Shown here: piece by piece, positions 47,866 through 60,000 of the stretch
Position numbering within the stretch: the first letter of the stretch is position 1
How the letters are laid out: each line of letters starts with the position of its first letter
Assembly (NCBI GenBank): GCA_033060915.1
Contig: CM065386.1
Location: 8,383,501-8,447,500 of the forward strand
DNA: 64,000 nucleotides
Direction of reading: 5' to 3'
From: Euryodendron excelsum
Taxonomy: Eukaryota > Streptophyta > Magnoliopsida > Ericales > Pentaphylacaceae
Position numbers and translations under genes: made by a program
The notes under the pieces: generated by a model
Told to the model about the DNA's origin: nothing
The model's database searches: none
Seen by the model: the letters and a program-made list of their open reading frames with translations, nothing else

Positions 47866-50800
47866 CTAGGAAAAACTCAGTGGGAAACAACCATAGCGAA
47901 GGAAAAAAAGTACAATACTTAACTTCCCCTGAAGAATAAGAACATTACTTGCTTCATGAAAGATTTCTGAGATGGCGCATACCAATACCATGCACAAGCT
48001 TTTCAAATGTTGTAGTTGGTAGTGCCTTAGTAAATAAGTCGGCCAAATTATCACTAGACTGTATTTGTTGAACATCATGATCACCACTTTTCTGGAGCTC
48101 ATGTGTATGGAAGAACTTTGGAGAAATATGCTTCGTTCTGTCACCTTTAATGTAGCCTCCCTTAATCTGTGCAATACAAGCTGCATTATCCTCGTATAAT
48201 ATCGTCGTTATATCTTTGATTGTAGATAATCCGCAACTTTCTTGAATATGTTGAATCATGGATCTTAGCCAGATGTACTCTCGGCTTACTTCATGAATTG
48301 CAATTATTTCAGAATGATTTGAAGAAGTTGCAGTTAATGTCTGCTTCACTGATCGCCAAGATATAGCAGTGTTACCATAAGTACACATACCCAGTTTAAA
48401 ATCTAGCTTTATGCGAATCAGAAAGGTAGCCAGCGTCTGCATAACCAATCAATTCAAGTTGTGACTCCTTGGAATAAAATAATCTCATATCAGTTGTCCC
48501 TCGTAAGTAGCGCAGTATATGTTTAACTCCTTTCCAATGTCTTTGTGTTGGTGCAGAACTGTATCATGCCAATAAATTGACAGAGAATGCTATATCAGGT
48601 CTTGTACAGTTTGCAAGATACATAAGGGCATCGATTGCACTAAGATATAGTACTTCAGGACCAAGAAGTTTTTCACCGTCATCTTGAGGACGGAAAAGAT
48701 CTTTATGTACATCTAGTGAACTGACAACCATTGGAGAACTTAATGGATGAGTTTTGTCCATGTAAAACTGCTTTAAAACCTTTTCAGTATATGCTGATTG
48801 ATGGACAAGAATTCCATTTGATAAGTGCTCAATCTGTAATCCAAGACAATACTTGGTTTTTCTAAGATCTTTCATTTCAAACTCCTTCTTTAAATAACGA
48901 GCAGATGTTGTCAGTTCTTCATAAGTTCCAATAAGATTCAGATCATTGACATAGACTGCAATAATAGCAAATTCAGATTCTGATTTCTTAATAAAAACGC
49001 ACGGACAAATTATATTATTCACATATCCATTTTTCAATAGATATTCACTAAGACGATTGTACCACATGCGTCCAGATTGTTTTCACCCATACAACGATCG
49101 TTGAAGTTTGATAGAATATAAGCTTCTAGATGAAATATGTGCTTCAGGCATTTTAAATCCTTTAGGAATTTTCATATATATATCATTATCTAATTCACCA
49201 TACAAGTAGGCTGTCACGACTCCATCAGGTGCATATCCGGCCCTTCTGAGACTGATAAACTAATTAAGAATCTGAATGTAATGGCATCCATTACAGGAGA
49301 ATAAGTCTCATCGTAGTCAATACCAGGTCTCTGCGAGAAATCTTGTGCTACGAGTCGGGCTTTATATCGAACTATTTCATTTTTCTCATTTCGTTTTCGT
49401 ACGAATACCCATTTATATCCAACAGGTTTCACATCTTCAGGTGTGTGGACTACAGGTTCAAATACTTTACGTTGTGCTAATGAGTGTAATTCTGCCTCAA
49501 TAGCTTCTTTTTATTTTGGCCAATCAATTCTACGTCGACATTCATCGATTGTCTGTGATTCAGTCTCTTCATTACTTCTAGTAATACCAAGAGCTACGTT
49601 AAATGAAAATATGTTCTCGACAACCATCTTATTTTTTTTTCCAGCTTTCTTCTATATTCATATAACTTATTGAGATCTCATTATTTTCAGGTACCATATC
49701 ACTTACAGGAGATATCTCTTCAGGAGGTTTCTCTTCTGGGAATTCTTCTTCAGGATTCTCTTCTTCAGGAAGTTTAGATATTGTGTTCTCTTCAGGAGCA
49801 CCAACTTGCTTATGCATTTTTTCTTGTGTCTTCCTTTTTCTAGGAACCGTGTCTTTTGCACTGACAGGCCTCCTACGCTTCAAACGTATTTTAGATTCAT
49901 TTGCTGCTGTACTAATAGATTATCCTATAGGGACATCAATACGTGCTGGAGTATTAGCAGCTGGTATATGTGATTTTGTCACATTCTTTGTGTCGGTGAA
50001 TACATCAGACAATTGATTTACAATTTTCTATAAATGCATAATTCTGTGAATTTCTGATTCACATTGACTTGTTTGAGGATCAAGATGAGACATTGTTGCA
50101 ATATTCCAACTGATCTCTCGTTGCTTATCTAATTGCGTCCTTTCTCCCCCTAATGGTGGAAAGACTGACTCATCAAAATGACAATCCACGAAACGTGCCT
50201 TAAAGACATCACCTGTTAAGGGTTCTAAATATTTAATAATAGATAGAGAATCAAAACCAACATAAATTTCAAGTTTACGTTGGGGACCCATTTTAGTACG
50301 TTGTGGGGGTGAGATAGGTACATATACAGTACAACTAAAAACTCGTAAGTGAGAAATATTTAGTTGTTGACCAATAACAAGTTGTAATGGTGAGTACTGA
50401 TGATAATCAGTTAGTCGGACTCTAACCAAAGATGCAGCATGCAATATGGCATGTCCCCAAGCAGAAACAAGTAATTTTGTTTTCATAAGTAAAGGTCGAG
50501 CAATCAACTGAAGCCATTTTATAAAAGCTTCAGCAAGACCATTTTGTGTATGTGTGTGGGCAATTGAGTGTTCAACATCAATCCCTATTGACATACAATA
50601 ATCATCAAAGGCTTAGGATGTAAATTCTCCAGCATTATCTAATCGTATCGACTTGATTGGTAATCTGGAAACTGTGCCCGTAAACGAATAATTTGAGTAA
50701 ACAGTCTAGCAAAAGCAATATTACGGGTAGAAAGTAAACAAACATGTGACCATCGTGTAGATGCATCTATTAAAACTATGAAATAACGAAATGGTCCACA

Positions 50801-51475
50801 TGGAGGATGTATTGGCCCACAGATATCCCCGTGAATTCTTTTTAAGAATGATGGGGACTCAAGAATTACCTTGGAAGGAGATGGTCTGACAATTAATTTC
50901 TCTTGTGAACAGGCAGTACATGTATAATCATGTGACAACAGAATCTTCAGGTTCTTTAACGGATGTCCATGTGAGTTGTCAATAATTCGACGCATCATTG
51001 TTGACCCTAGATGACCCAAACGATCATGTCATAGTATAAAATTATTTGGGTCAAGGCACTTCTGATGTATCACTACAGGTGATTCTTCTGCTTTTATAGA
51101 AGTATAATATAATCCAGAAGACAATGCAGCAAGTTTTTCTGATATATATTTCTTTTCTGAAATATAAGTAATAATGTAGAGCTGTTCTACATTATCTGCA
51201 TTCGTCGTTTCAATATGATACCCATTACGACGTATATCTTTAAAACTAATCAGATTTCTTGTAGATTTCATAGAATATAATGCATCATCAATACATAGCT
51301 TTGTCCCTCTTGGCAATATTATATTGGCCCTTCCGGAGCTTTCAATTAATTTTGTTGTGCCAGAGATTGTCTTGACATTAGCTTCAAGTAATGTCAAGTG
51401 AGAAAAATATTTTTTCTCGAGAAGAATTGTGTGTGTTGTTCCACTGTCTATCAGACATATGACTTCACCATTCAT
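47866..51475 (-). pseudogene. Copia pol: protease, integrase, reverse transcriptase, RNase H, with stops and shifts
   Basis: On the minus strand: the protease motif LIDSGTTHT (about 51450); the integrase zinc part (HDRLGH ... CTACSQ, 51030-50920) and the D,D,E residues in HGDICGP, RLDNAGEF and QNGLAE (50840-50550), with a TAA between the last two and another TAG near 51028; an acidic linker (49883-49629); and reverse transcriptase from GYKWVFVRKRN and ARLVAQDFSQ (49430-49330) to KYCLGLQIEH and LMYLANCTRPDIAFS (48860-48570). The polymerase box reads YVNDL instead of YVDDL. RNase H (48448-47954) has YEDNAACIAQ and DNLADLFTKALP. At least four frames are needed, so no active polyprotein can form. 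Confidence 0.9.
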
Positions 51476-51692
51476 TTTAGATATACTCTACGTGTTGGTA
51501 CCATCCATGTATCTATATAGCATATTAAAAGTGCTTAATTAAAATATGATAATGTATTGCAAAGACAAGCAAATGAAAGAAATATTACACAAGATGATAA
51601 AAACTACATGGACTAGAACAATGAGGCAATAATATTAAGTAGTGTGGACATCTCCATCACCAATTAAATGGTCTATTCTTTCACTTGCATCT

Positions 51693-52664
51693 TCAAAGAA
51701 ATCTGAAACTAAAAAGATGAGAAATATCAACCTGGCCATCAAAATCTGTAAAATGCATTTCTGCATTTTTTTCTTTATCTTTAATTGAGGCTTGGTAAAG
51801 CTCTCTCAAATGTTTGGGCGTACGACAGGTACGTGACCAATGACTTCTCATCCCACACCTATAACAAGTATCTTTAGATTTCTTAGGATGAGGTTGATTC
51901 TGTAACCCTTTCCCCTTTTCAGATTTATTCCAATGCTGGTGGTATGGTGTGGTATTTTTAAATCTCATATGATAACCTCCACGATAATGTCCACGATTGC
52001 GACCATTATTCCTGCCACTATCACGACTACGTCCGCGATCACGTCTACTAAATGAGCTTGCATTCACTTTAGGGAATGGAGCTAAACCAGTAGGCCGGGA
52101 CTGATGATTTTTCAGTAACAACTCATTATTTTGCTCAGTCACAAGAAGACATGATATTAATTCAGAATATTTTTTTAAATCTACACTCTCGATATTGCTG
52201 CTGCAGGAGCACATTCGAGGCATGGAATGTAGAAAATGTTTTTTTTCTAATATGTCTTCATCAGTAATCTTGTCTCCACATAATTTTAATCGTGAGCTGA
52301 TTTTAAATAATGCAGAGTTGTACTCACTGACAGTTTTATAATCTTGCAACCTCAGGTGTATCCACTCAGATTTGGCTCTTGGGAGGATTACTGTCTTCTG
52401 GTGCTCGTATCTCTCCTTTAAATTTTTCCATAAGAGCAATGGATCTTTTATCATGAGGTATTCCCATTTCAGTTCCTCATGAAGATAATGGCGAAGGAAA
52501 ATCATAGCTTTCGCACGATCCTGCTGGGATGCTTCATTTTCCTCCACTATTATTTGTTTAAGTGCTTTTGCAACAAGATGGATCTCGGTATCAAGGATCC
52601 ACGATAAATAATTATTGCTAGAAATATCAAGGGCGCCAAATTTCAATTTGGCAAGATTTGACAT
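51693..52664 (-). CDS. Copia gag, 323 aa
   Basis: An open frame from ATG 52664 encodes a capsid-like protein. The N-terminal part (MSNLAKLKFGALD, NYLSWILDTEIHL) is typical of a widespread plant Copia group, followed by the retrotransposon gag region (LLWKNLKERYEHQ, 'Y..VSEYNSALFKI'). A basic Arg/Gly-rich stretch and one zinc knuckle CYRCGMRSHWSRTC (CX2CX4HX4C) come near residue 270. It would coat element RNA in the cytoplasm. Unlike pol, this frame has no stop, but the tail after the knuckle is separated from the protease by a shift near 51478. Expression is not shown. Confidence 0.85.
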   Translation of the reverse strand: MSNLAKLKFGALDISSNNYLSWILDTEIHLVAKALKQIIVEENEASQQDRAKAMIFLRHYLHEELKWEYLMIKDPLLLWKNLKERYEHQKTVILPRAKSEWIHLRLQDYKTVSEYNSALFKISSRLKLCGDKITDEDILEKKHFLHSMPRMCSCSSNIESVDLKKYSELISCLLVTEQNNELLLKNHQSRPTGLAPFPKVNASSFSRRDRGRSRDSGRNNGRNRGHYRGGYHMRFKNTTPYHQHWNKSEKGKGLQNQPHPKKSKDTCYRCGMRSHWSRTCRTPKHLRELYQASIKDKEKNAEMHFTDFDGQVDISHLFSFRFL

Positions 52665-53157
52665 TTTTACAATGTTATACCATACAAAACAATAAGCTTA
52701 AATCAGGTATGGTGAGAATATGATGTATAAAGAATTAACCGAAAATCAACGTACTATTCATTGCATTTTATATTATATTTTACTATTTCAATACTATTTA
52801 TCACTATTCATGAATAGTAACATGCATCGATATATATATAATTTTACTATTTTTGTCTTTATTCTAACTTTCAATCGATACATCAAAAAATAATCAAGTC
52901 ACATGTCTATGGAAAGATATTGAAATATAGATTCCAGATCTCTAACTATCATTGACAAATAATGCAAGATCTGAGAGAAATAAAGCAACAAAGTTTTAAA
53001 AGAAATACTATTCATCTCAATAGTAAATTACTGTTCATACTATTCACACGAATTGAGTGCACAGTAAAGAATTCAAAATAAAGATAAATTACACAGAAAA
53101 AGTAGTATCATGATGTAAAGAAAACCACAAAGTACTTAGAGTCTTGTGCTGATAACG

Positions 53158-53540
53158 TGTTATAAAAGTAAAGAATATAAGACAGAGAAAATAAATCAAC
53201 ACAAAGTGTATATCGTGAATAGTTCTTCAGGAACTATCAAATATTTATCATATTTATTCTTCTGGAATATTTAAGGTTGATTTTCTAGACCACCCAATAC
53301 TTTATTGCCAATACAAAATAATAATACTACATGATATTTACAACTTGCCTAGACTACTCTTTCTTCTCTCTCCTCTCTCTGCTCTTCTCTCCCTAATTTC
53401 TCTCTTCCGTTTTCTTTCTCTGCTTAGAGGCTCTCTAAGCCTCTCTATTTATAGATATGAAGAGGGAGAGAGAAAGTGAGGGGGGAGGGGGGCTGCGGAA
53501 GGGATGGCGGCTATAAGCTGCCGCCATCCCATACGTCACA
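53158..53540 (-). repeat. 5' LTR of the Copia element
   Basis: 383 bases, the partner of 47429-47812. Differences are mostly single substitutions plus a one-base gap in a CT-rich run. Confidence 0.93.
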
Positions 53541-53858
53541 TAAGAAACCTTTATGGACTATTTGGGCTTTTTAAGACAAGTTGGGCTCATCACTATAAAA
53601 TAAACATTTTATGACGACATGAAATTATCCTAAATGATATCATTTGGGTTAGAAAAATTCCTTCTCGAAATCCAACCGAGTGAAAAATTGGGGAGGTGAT
53701 TTTTAATGACGACTTTTAAAGAGGAAATTAGTCCCACTAGAAATGTAACTTCATCTACCACAAGTTTCAAACTCCTCTTTAGAAATTCACTTTTAGCGAC
53801 GAAAATTAAGTCGTCATAAAATCTCTCGTCACTAAATGATGAAATTGTTGTAGTATTA

Positions 53859-55184
53859 AAATGTCGATTGAGGGATAGTGTGCTTCTGTGTTCCCATATC
53901 GTCTAATAACCTTTAGTAGGTTAAGTATTTAGTCTCTTCCTTAACTTTTCATTTTGACGGGTTATTCGGGTTATGAACTCTATATCACGGTCGATATTGA
54001 GTTTGAATGCTGTGTGTGTGTTTGTTTGCCTTTGTTCCAAAAAAAAGAAAAAGAAAAAAGAGGGATAGGGGAAAGTAGTTGTCCATGCCATGGGAGAGAG
54101 AGATGGGAACAAGAGAGGACTTACGTGACATGGGTTTTGATATAGTAAACATAAAAAAAAAACAAAGGAGTGTCTTTTTGTTAAATAAGATACAGGAGTA
54201 TGTTTAAGATACCTTTCACAAGAGAGCAATCCATAACTGTAGAGAACCAAGCATATATATATATATACATATGTATATATATACCCTATCATCTGATTGT
54301 GGCGGCACATATCTTTCCTCTTGCCCTATCATCTTTATCAAATGGGCAGATACCCAAGGTGGTTCTCAGCCAAAAAAAAAAAAAGATACCCAAGGTGCTA
54401 GCCTACTTTATATATTCGTACAAATAAAATTTTTTGTATAAAAAAATCTCATAAAAAGTGAAAGGCAATGAAAATTTTGATGCAGTCTGCAGCTACTCTG
54501 TTTTGTGCCGAGTATCTAATTACAATTATTGATGCAGCTTGCATTAGTTTGTTGATATAGAGTGACCCTAGCATCACCGAATCATTTTTCATTATATTTA
54601 GGGTTTTTACCATTTTTTTTACTTACGCCTACATTTTTTATCTTTTGTTTTTTGGTTTATGTTCTCTTGCTTTCTTCAGTTTTCAGATGGCATTATAGTT
54701 TTCTTTTTTACTTTTCAAACACATAATTACACTACCTCTTTCCAATTAAAATTCTTGTCACAATCCAATTTCTAATTGTTTTCTTTTTAAATTGTCAAAA
54801 TTTTACGAGATAAATAACCTTTTAGCCCTTGTGGCTATACTCAATTTTAGATTACCTCCCTGAATCTCAAAATGAGCCACTTAAACCCCTGGGGTTTTGA
54901 GACAAAGTGAAACCATAAGCTTCTCTACTAAAAATTACAACTACATGTAGGAATATAACATTTTTCAACTAAAATAATTTTTTAACCAGACTAGAATGTC
55001 AAAATGACTGTTATAGTTCATTTTTAATATTTCTAATTTTTTTTCTTTATTTTTGTTTAATTATTACATTTTTACTATAGTATTCTTTTTTACCGTTGCT
55101 AGGAATTAGATTACAATCACATGTAGAAATGTAATAGTATTTTTATTTTCTTTATTATTAATGGAAAGCCTGCGCCGGCTGTGA
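53859..55184. repeat. Spacer with partial block U upstream of CAD4
   Basis: From about 54540 to 55180 it resembles 24760-26100 and 58680-59200 (TTTTTACCATTTTTTTTACTTA, TCAAAATTTTACGAGATAAATAACC, TAGGAATATAAC). At 54310-54360 a fragment resembling block D (TCTTGC...CATC..TATCAAATGGGCA) is visible. No gene. Confidence 0.5.
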
Positions 55185-55399
55185 GAGCTTACCACAGCAG
55201 TGACGTGCCCCAGAAAGCAATTCGTATCTGAGTTGCTGTGTTGACCCAATCAGAACTCGCGCCGCCTTGCTTCAGCGATTACGTCAGCTAGTTCCCATGC
55301 CCGACAGCTATATATATCCATACCGGCGTGTTAAATGTAACATTATTCTCGAGCTCTCTCACTGTACTCTTCTCTGTTTCTCTCTTCTGTTTCTCTCCA
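55185..55399 (+). promoter_or_regulatory. CAD4 promoter and 5' UTR
   Basis: TGACGT at 55201-55206 in GCTTACCACAGCAGTGACGT, ACGTCA at 55281-55286 in TTCAGCGATTACGTCAGC, and CTATATATATCC at 55309-55320, then a CT-rich leader. It is nearly the same as the CAD1 promoter and has a single copy of the TGACG-box unit. Confidence 0.6.
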
Positions 55400-57499
55400 A
55401 TGGCGAAATCGGCGGAGGAAGTACACGCAGTGAAGGCATTTGGATGGGCAGCGAAAGACAAGTCTGGTGTACTCTCTCCCTTCAAATTCTCAAGGAGGTA
55501 ACTACTTTCTCACTTGCTTCCTCTTCTTTGATTGTGAAGGGCTTCGATTGTCTCTCTTTTTGCTACTTTGTATAATCAGGCGATTTGTAGGAAGAAAAGA
55601 ATAGATTTCTCCATTATATATACACGATTCGAACATATATACATGTTCTTTGTTCGTTATTTCGTGCTTGTTAATGCTTATGATGGTTTTCGGTGGGTTG
55701 GATACTTGTATCTATCTATATATATATATATATGTGATTATTATATATAATGATGTTGCAGGGCCACAGGGGAAGAAGACGTGAGGTTCAAAATCATGTA
55801 TTGTGGAATCTGCCACACTGATCTTCACAGAATAAAAAACGAATGGGGTGGGTCCAAGTACCCCCTTCTCCCCGGGTATGAATTTTACCCTCTCTCTCTC
55901 TCTCTCTGTGTATTTATATGGATATATATATGAAACGTTGACACCTGAATGGAGACTTTATGAATTAAAACACTACCCAATCAGAGATGAAAATTAGGTT
56001 TCTTGGCAAAATACTAGAGCCCTAAGTTCTTTCCAACTCATTTTCCATTTGCTTTTAACTCAAATGAAAGGCAATATCAAATTGACCAAAAAATAATAAC
56101 AACTTCAAGATGGGCCAAGATTAAAGGACGCTTCTGGATTTATGGAATAAAAGTCTAGAGATAGCATATACAGGGCAAGTTTGCCAATTATTGTAAAGAA
56201 ATATTGCTGGAGCTGGTTCTGGTGTTCCTAATCTCTAACATGAAGTTGCTTTTGCAAATGAAGTTAACTCGAATTTGACACTCCCATATCATTTCACTGC
56301 ACAAAACAATGCCAATTCTACCTCCACTGTTACTGGTTCCTGTATTTAATCTGTGTGGATATAGATGAGGAAGTACTGATCCCTTCGCTAAATACACCTG
56401 ATGGTTCGATTATCAACTCAATTCAGGCATGAGCTCGTGGGTGTGGTGACTGAGGTTGGGAGCAAGGTTCAAAAGTTGAAAGTTGGGGAAAAAGTTGGGG
56501 TTGGGTGCCTGGTTGGAGCATGTCACTCGTGCGACAACTGCGCCAACGATCTTGAAAATTACTGCCCCAAACTTATAGAGACCTACAATGGCACCGACCA
56601 TGATGGAACCACCACATATGGAGGTTACTCAGATCATATGGTGGCTAACGAGCATTACGTGGTTCGCATTCCCGACAATCTGCCTCTTGATGCTGCTGCT
56701 CCTCTCCTTTGTGCTGGTATCACAACGTACAGTCCCCTGCGATTTTTTGGACTCGACAAGCCTGGTTTGCATGTGGGTGTGGTGGGTTTAGGCGGCCTGG
56801 GCCATGTAGGTGTGAAGTTTGCAAAGGCTTTTGGGGCTAAGGTAACTGTGATTAGTACATCGCCTAGCAAGAAGAAAGAAGCCATTGAACATCTTGGTGC
56901 TGATTCATTTTTGGTCAGTCGAGACCCAGATCAGATGCAGGTAATTAACAATTTTTCTTATTTGGATGTTATGGACTTTGCAATTTGTTTTGTAGAAGTT
57001 CTTTAATTTGTATATAGTAATTTTTATGTTGACTTGTTGAATATGCATAGGTTGCCATGGGCACAATGGATGGTATTCTTGATACAGTATCTGCAGTTCA
57101 CCCTCTCCTACCATTGCTTGGTCTGCTGAAGTCTCATGGAAAACTCGTCTTGCTTGGTGTACCCGACAAGCCACTGGAGCTACCGGTCTTTCCTCTGCTT
57201 ATGGGTAAGCGTTTGACATTACTAATTTGTTATATGTCCTTCATTTTGTTCATCAAATAAGAAACATATATGACCTGGAATGTGGAATGGGCGCAGGGAG
57301 GAAGTTAGTGGCTGCAAGTGGAATTGGGGGGATGAAGGAGACGCAAGAAATGATAAATTTTGCAGCAAAACACAACATAACGCCAGATATTGAGGTCATT
57401 CCAATAGATTATGTGAACACTGCCATGGAACGTCTTGCAAAAGCTGATGTTAGATACCGATTTGTCATTGATGTTGCGAACACTTTGAAGGCTGCCTAG
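55400..57499 (+). CDS. CAD4: cinnamyl alcohol dehydrogenase-like / ELI3 type, 360 aa, five exons
   Basis: Exons 55400-55497, 55762-55875, 56427-56940, 57051-57204 and 57297-57499 sum to 1083 bases and 360 residues, all with GT..AG introns of nearly the same size as in CAD1. Catalytic Cys50, His72 and Cys166, Thr52 and Glu73, structural Cys103, 106, 109 and 117, GLGGLG and the [12 protein letters not shown] loop are all present. Differences from CAD1 are few and include K21/V24 for [18 protein letters not shown] in the loop after the structural zinc, T171, V279 and AASGIGGM near 299-306. Changes around residues 119-130 and 171 lie near the substrate channel, so substrate use may differ. Expected cytosolic NADP(H) alcohol dehydrogenase, apparently functional. 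Confidence 0.95.
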
Positions 57500-57911
57500 T
57501 TAGCAATTTGGTTTCCTTTTGAGTCAGTCCGATGGTTGAGGTATTAATACCTGGAAGTTTTTTAGTCCTCAGACACGAGTACTTGTCTTCTGTTGCTGGT
57601 GTCACGGCATATGACCTGTGACATTGGTTGTGTTGTCTATTACTTTATACAAATAAATGGAAGTTTGAATGAATACAAGTTTGCATTTTGCATTTACTAT
57701 TCTGTCCAATTTGTCCACATGTTACACAGGTTATCAGAGCCATTTCGTGTTGATAATTGAAGCCAGTTCCAATATATATATAGAGAGAGAGATGTGCTAT
57801 TTGGTATAGCTTTTTTGAGTTTTTTTTTATTTTTTGCTTTTAAGTAAAACAAACAGCTTAAGTCTAGTAGGGGAAAAAAAAATTCTTGAAATAAGTCCTA
57901 CCAGAGACGAG

Positions 57912-57961
<50 letters not shown>

Positions 57962-58080
57962 ACAAAAGGACTGCCTGTTTTTAGGAGAAGGAAGAGGGCG
58001 GACTGATCCAAATCTTGAATTTGTAACATTAATGCTTTAATGGTATCTGTATCTGACTAACTACAGTGTTGTAGAACTTG
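57500..58080. repeat. CAD4 3' flank with a short stub of block D
   Basis: The 3' UTR resembles that of CAD1. GTGTTGATAATTGAAGCCAGTT at about 57747 is the start of block D, cut short after TATATATAGAGAGAGAGATG. A second (GA)n-rich run is at 57910-57960. Between them, 57800-57860 has MITE-like T-rich sequence (TTTGGTATAGCTTTTTTGAG). No gene. Confidence 0.5.
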
Positions 58081-60000
58081 GAAATGCATATTGACAAGTG
58101 GGAAATTGATTCACTCCCTTTAGATTGTTTTTTATCTTGTATCAAATATTTAAAGTGAGAAAATTAGGAGTTAGACAATATAAAAAATTTACATTGGCAA
58201 AAAGGTAGTGTAATAATGAAAAAAGTATAAAAAGGTAGACAAAAAAAAGAAAATGAAAAAAAATGGTTAATGGTTGACTTAAAAGGGAAGAAGGTCAACA
58301 TACTTAAATGTACTAGTCAATTATTCAAAATGTGTCAAATGCCACCACATTTTGTAAAATTTATTAATATGCACTATCAAGTACTCAGCTAGTATATTTT
58401 TAAACTAGAAATGCATGTGCACTATCAAGTTTTATTTTACATTTTTGTAAAAATTAATTATACAGTGTGGACGAGTCTCCACCAATCAATCGAACCGTAA
58501 TTGGAGATGAGCGTAGGTTTGAATCACCGCGGTTGCACAATCTAGACTCACTATCACGTGTTGTCTGTCCTTCCTTTCCGATGTTTGCAACAAAAACCAA
58601 TCTTCTTTTCTTTTTCTTTTTCTTTTTAAAGTATATTCAAATGTGTCAATCATTCCCCATTTTAAGTTAAGCATTTTTTAATTTTATAGCGACCTTTTAC
58701 CATTTTTCATTTAAACATACCTCGTTCTCATTTTTTCTTCTTCTTTTGGATCTACCTTTCTCTATTTTCTAAATGATATTACTTTTTCTCTTTTCACTTT
58801 TTATATAATTGCACTATCTCTTTCCAGTTTACATTTTTAGTGCAGTTTGAATCCTAATTCTCCCTTTTAAAATTGTCAAAATTCTGGAAAATGTAAATTA
58901 CTTTTGCGTGACTCTGTTCAATTTCACTTTCACCTCATTAAATATCACACCCTAAGATTTATACCCTTAGATTTGGACCAAAGTGAAACTATTAATTTTT
59001 CTTTGTTAATAATAACTACTATACATAGGAATGTAAACATCAAATTAAAAGGCCAAAATGATCGTTATATCCTGCTAGACTTTTGTGGTTCATATTTTAT
59101 TATCATCAAAATTATTTTCATGCCCTTCTAATAATTTTTTCTTTGATTTCAATATTTTATCTTGGTGAACGTTGAGCAAGCAGTTTTTTACTTTTGAAAA
59201 AATTATTATCCTTAATAGAAAAATTAATATTTCTACTTGACGTTGTATCATAAGGTTATATTTGTTTGTGAGTTGAAATTAGAGAATAAGTAATATATCG
59301 TAAGGTTATATTTGTTTGTGAGTTGAAATTAGAGAATAAGTAATACCACTGGATGGTATCAAAACCCGAATAATTAACTAGTTTTTATTTTCTATTTTTT
59401 AATAATAATTAGGTGTTTAGTCCAATTTACTCATACTACGACTAATTTTAGAGTCTGTAGTCGACTAAATTAGCTAGTTTAACCAGGAACTAAGAAGCCC
59501 ATCGGTTTAATTGACACTGTTAAACCGTTTTGATATTAAACCGGACCTCTAACAACGACTTTTTTTAATACAACGAGGGGACCAAACCAAAGCACTAACG
59601 CCACTAACTCGAACTCGTCATAAATTTTATACACGTGGCATACTAGAGACGTCAAACAGCAACTTTTTCTCAAATGTGAGACGTTTGTAGGATTATAAAA
59701 TAAATCAAGCTATTCGAAATCGATTTGTTCAAAACTCGTTTAAGATAAATTTGTTACTTATAAACAAGTTAAATTTGAATATATTTTAATGTTTTGAAAA
59801 TTTTTTAAGTTCAGTTAAATAAATTTATATATATTTAAAAAATTAAATTATTCTAACTTGGCTTAATCATACTTAGTTTGAGATCGTCTTAAAAATTAAA
59901 TAAGTTAAATTTAAACATACTTTAAAACTTGTTAAAATTATCAAATTAAACTTAAATAACTTATTACTCAACTAACCTTCAATGCGATCATCTAGATATC
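58081..60000. repeat. Spacer block U of a further array unit, without a CAD gene after it
   Basis: Colinear with 11300-12600 and 24550-26810: TTTAGATTGTTTTTTATCTTGTAT, ATGCACTATCAAGTACT, TTTTACCATTTTTCATTTAAAC, CTTTTGTGGTTCATATTTTATTATC, ACTTATAAACAAGTTAAATTTG. In the other units a CAD promoter follows this tail; here the similarity stops near 60000. A perfect 50-base tandem duplication (TAAGGTTATATTTGTTTGTG ...) is at 59251-59350. Confidence 0.6.

Larger units (their letters stand above)
47429..53540 (-). mobile_element. Ty1/Copia LTR retrotransposon, complete in outline, defective
   Basis: Two similar LTRs (47429-47812 and 53158-53540), each TGTTATAA ... ACGTCACA on the + strand, flank a minus-strand coding region in the Copia order gag, protease, integrase, reverse transcriptase, RNase H. 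TAAGA stands on both sides (47424-47428 and 53541-53545), the 5-bp target duplication. A purine tract (AGAGGGAG on the minus strand, 47813-47820) abuts the 3' LTR. Next to the 5' LTR the minus strand reads CGTTATCAGCACAAGACTC, a plausible primer site. By eye the LTRs differ at about two dozen positions, so the insertion is not recent. It lies inside the CACTA element. Confidence 0.95.
38208..53855 (-). mobile_element. CACTA (En/Spm) DNA transposon, carrying a nested Copia element
   Basis: The left end is CACTACAACAAAAATTAG at 38208. The right end, on the reverse strand, reads TACTACAACAATTTCATC from 53855. TTA stands directly outside both ends (38205-38207 and 53856-53858), the 3-bp duplication of this superfamily. 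Subterminal regions carry many TAGTGACGA and ACGAC words on both sides (38225-38600 and 53600-53845). Both genes, TNP2-like (41321-45013) and TNP1-like (39220-40924), run on the minus strand, so the right end is the promoter side. Without the Copia insertion it is about 9.5 kb, normal for CACTA. The terminal C has become T at the right end and the transposase is broken, so it is immobile by itself. Confidence 0.88.
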
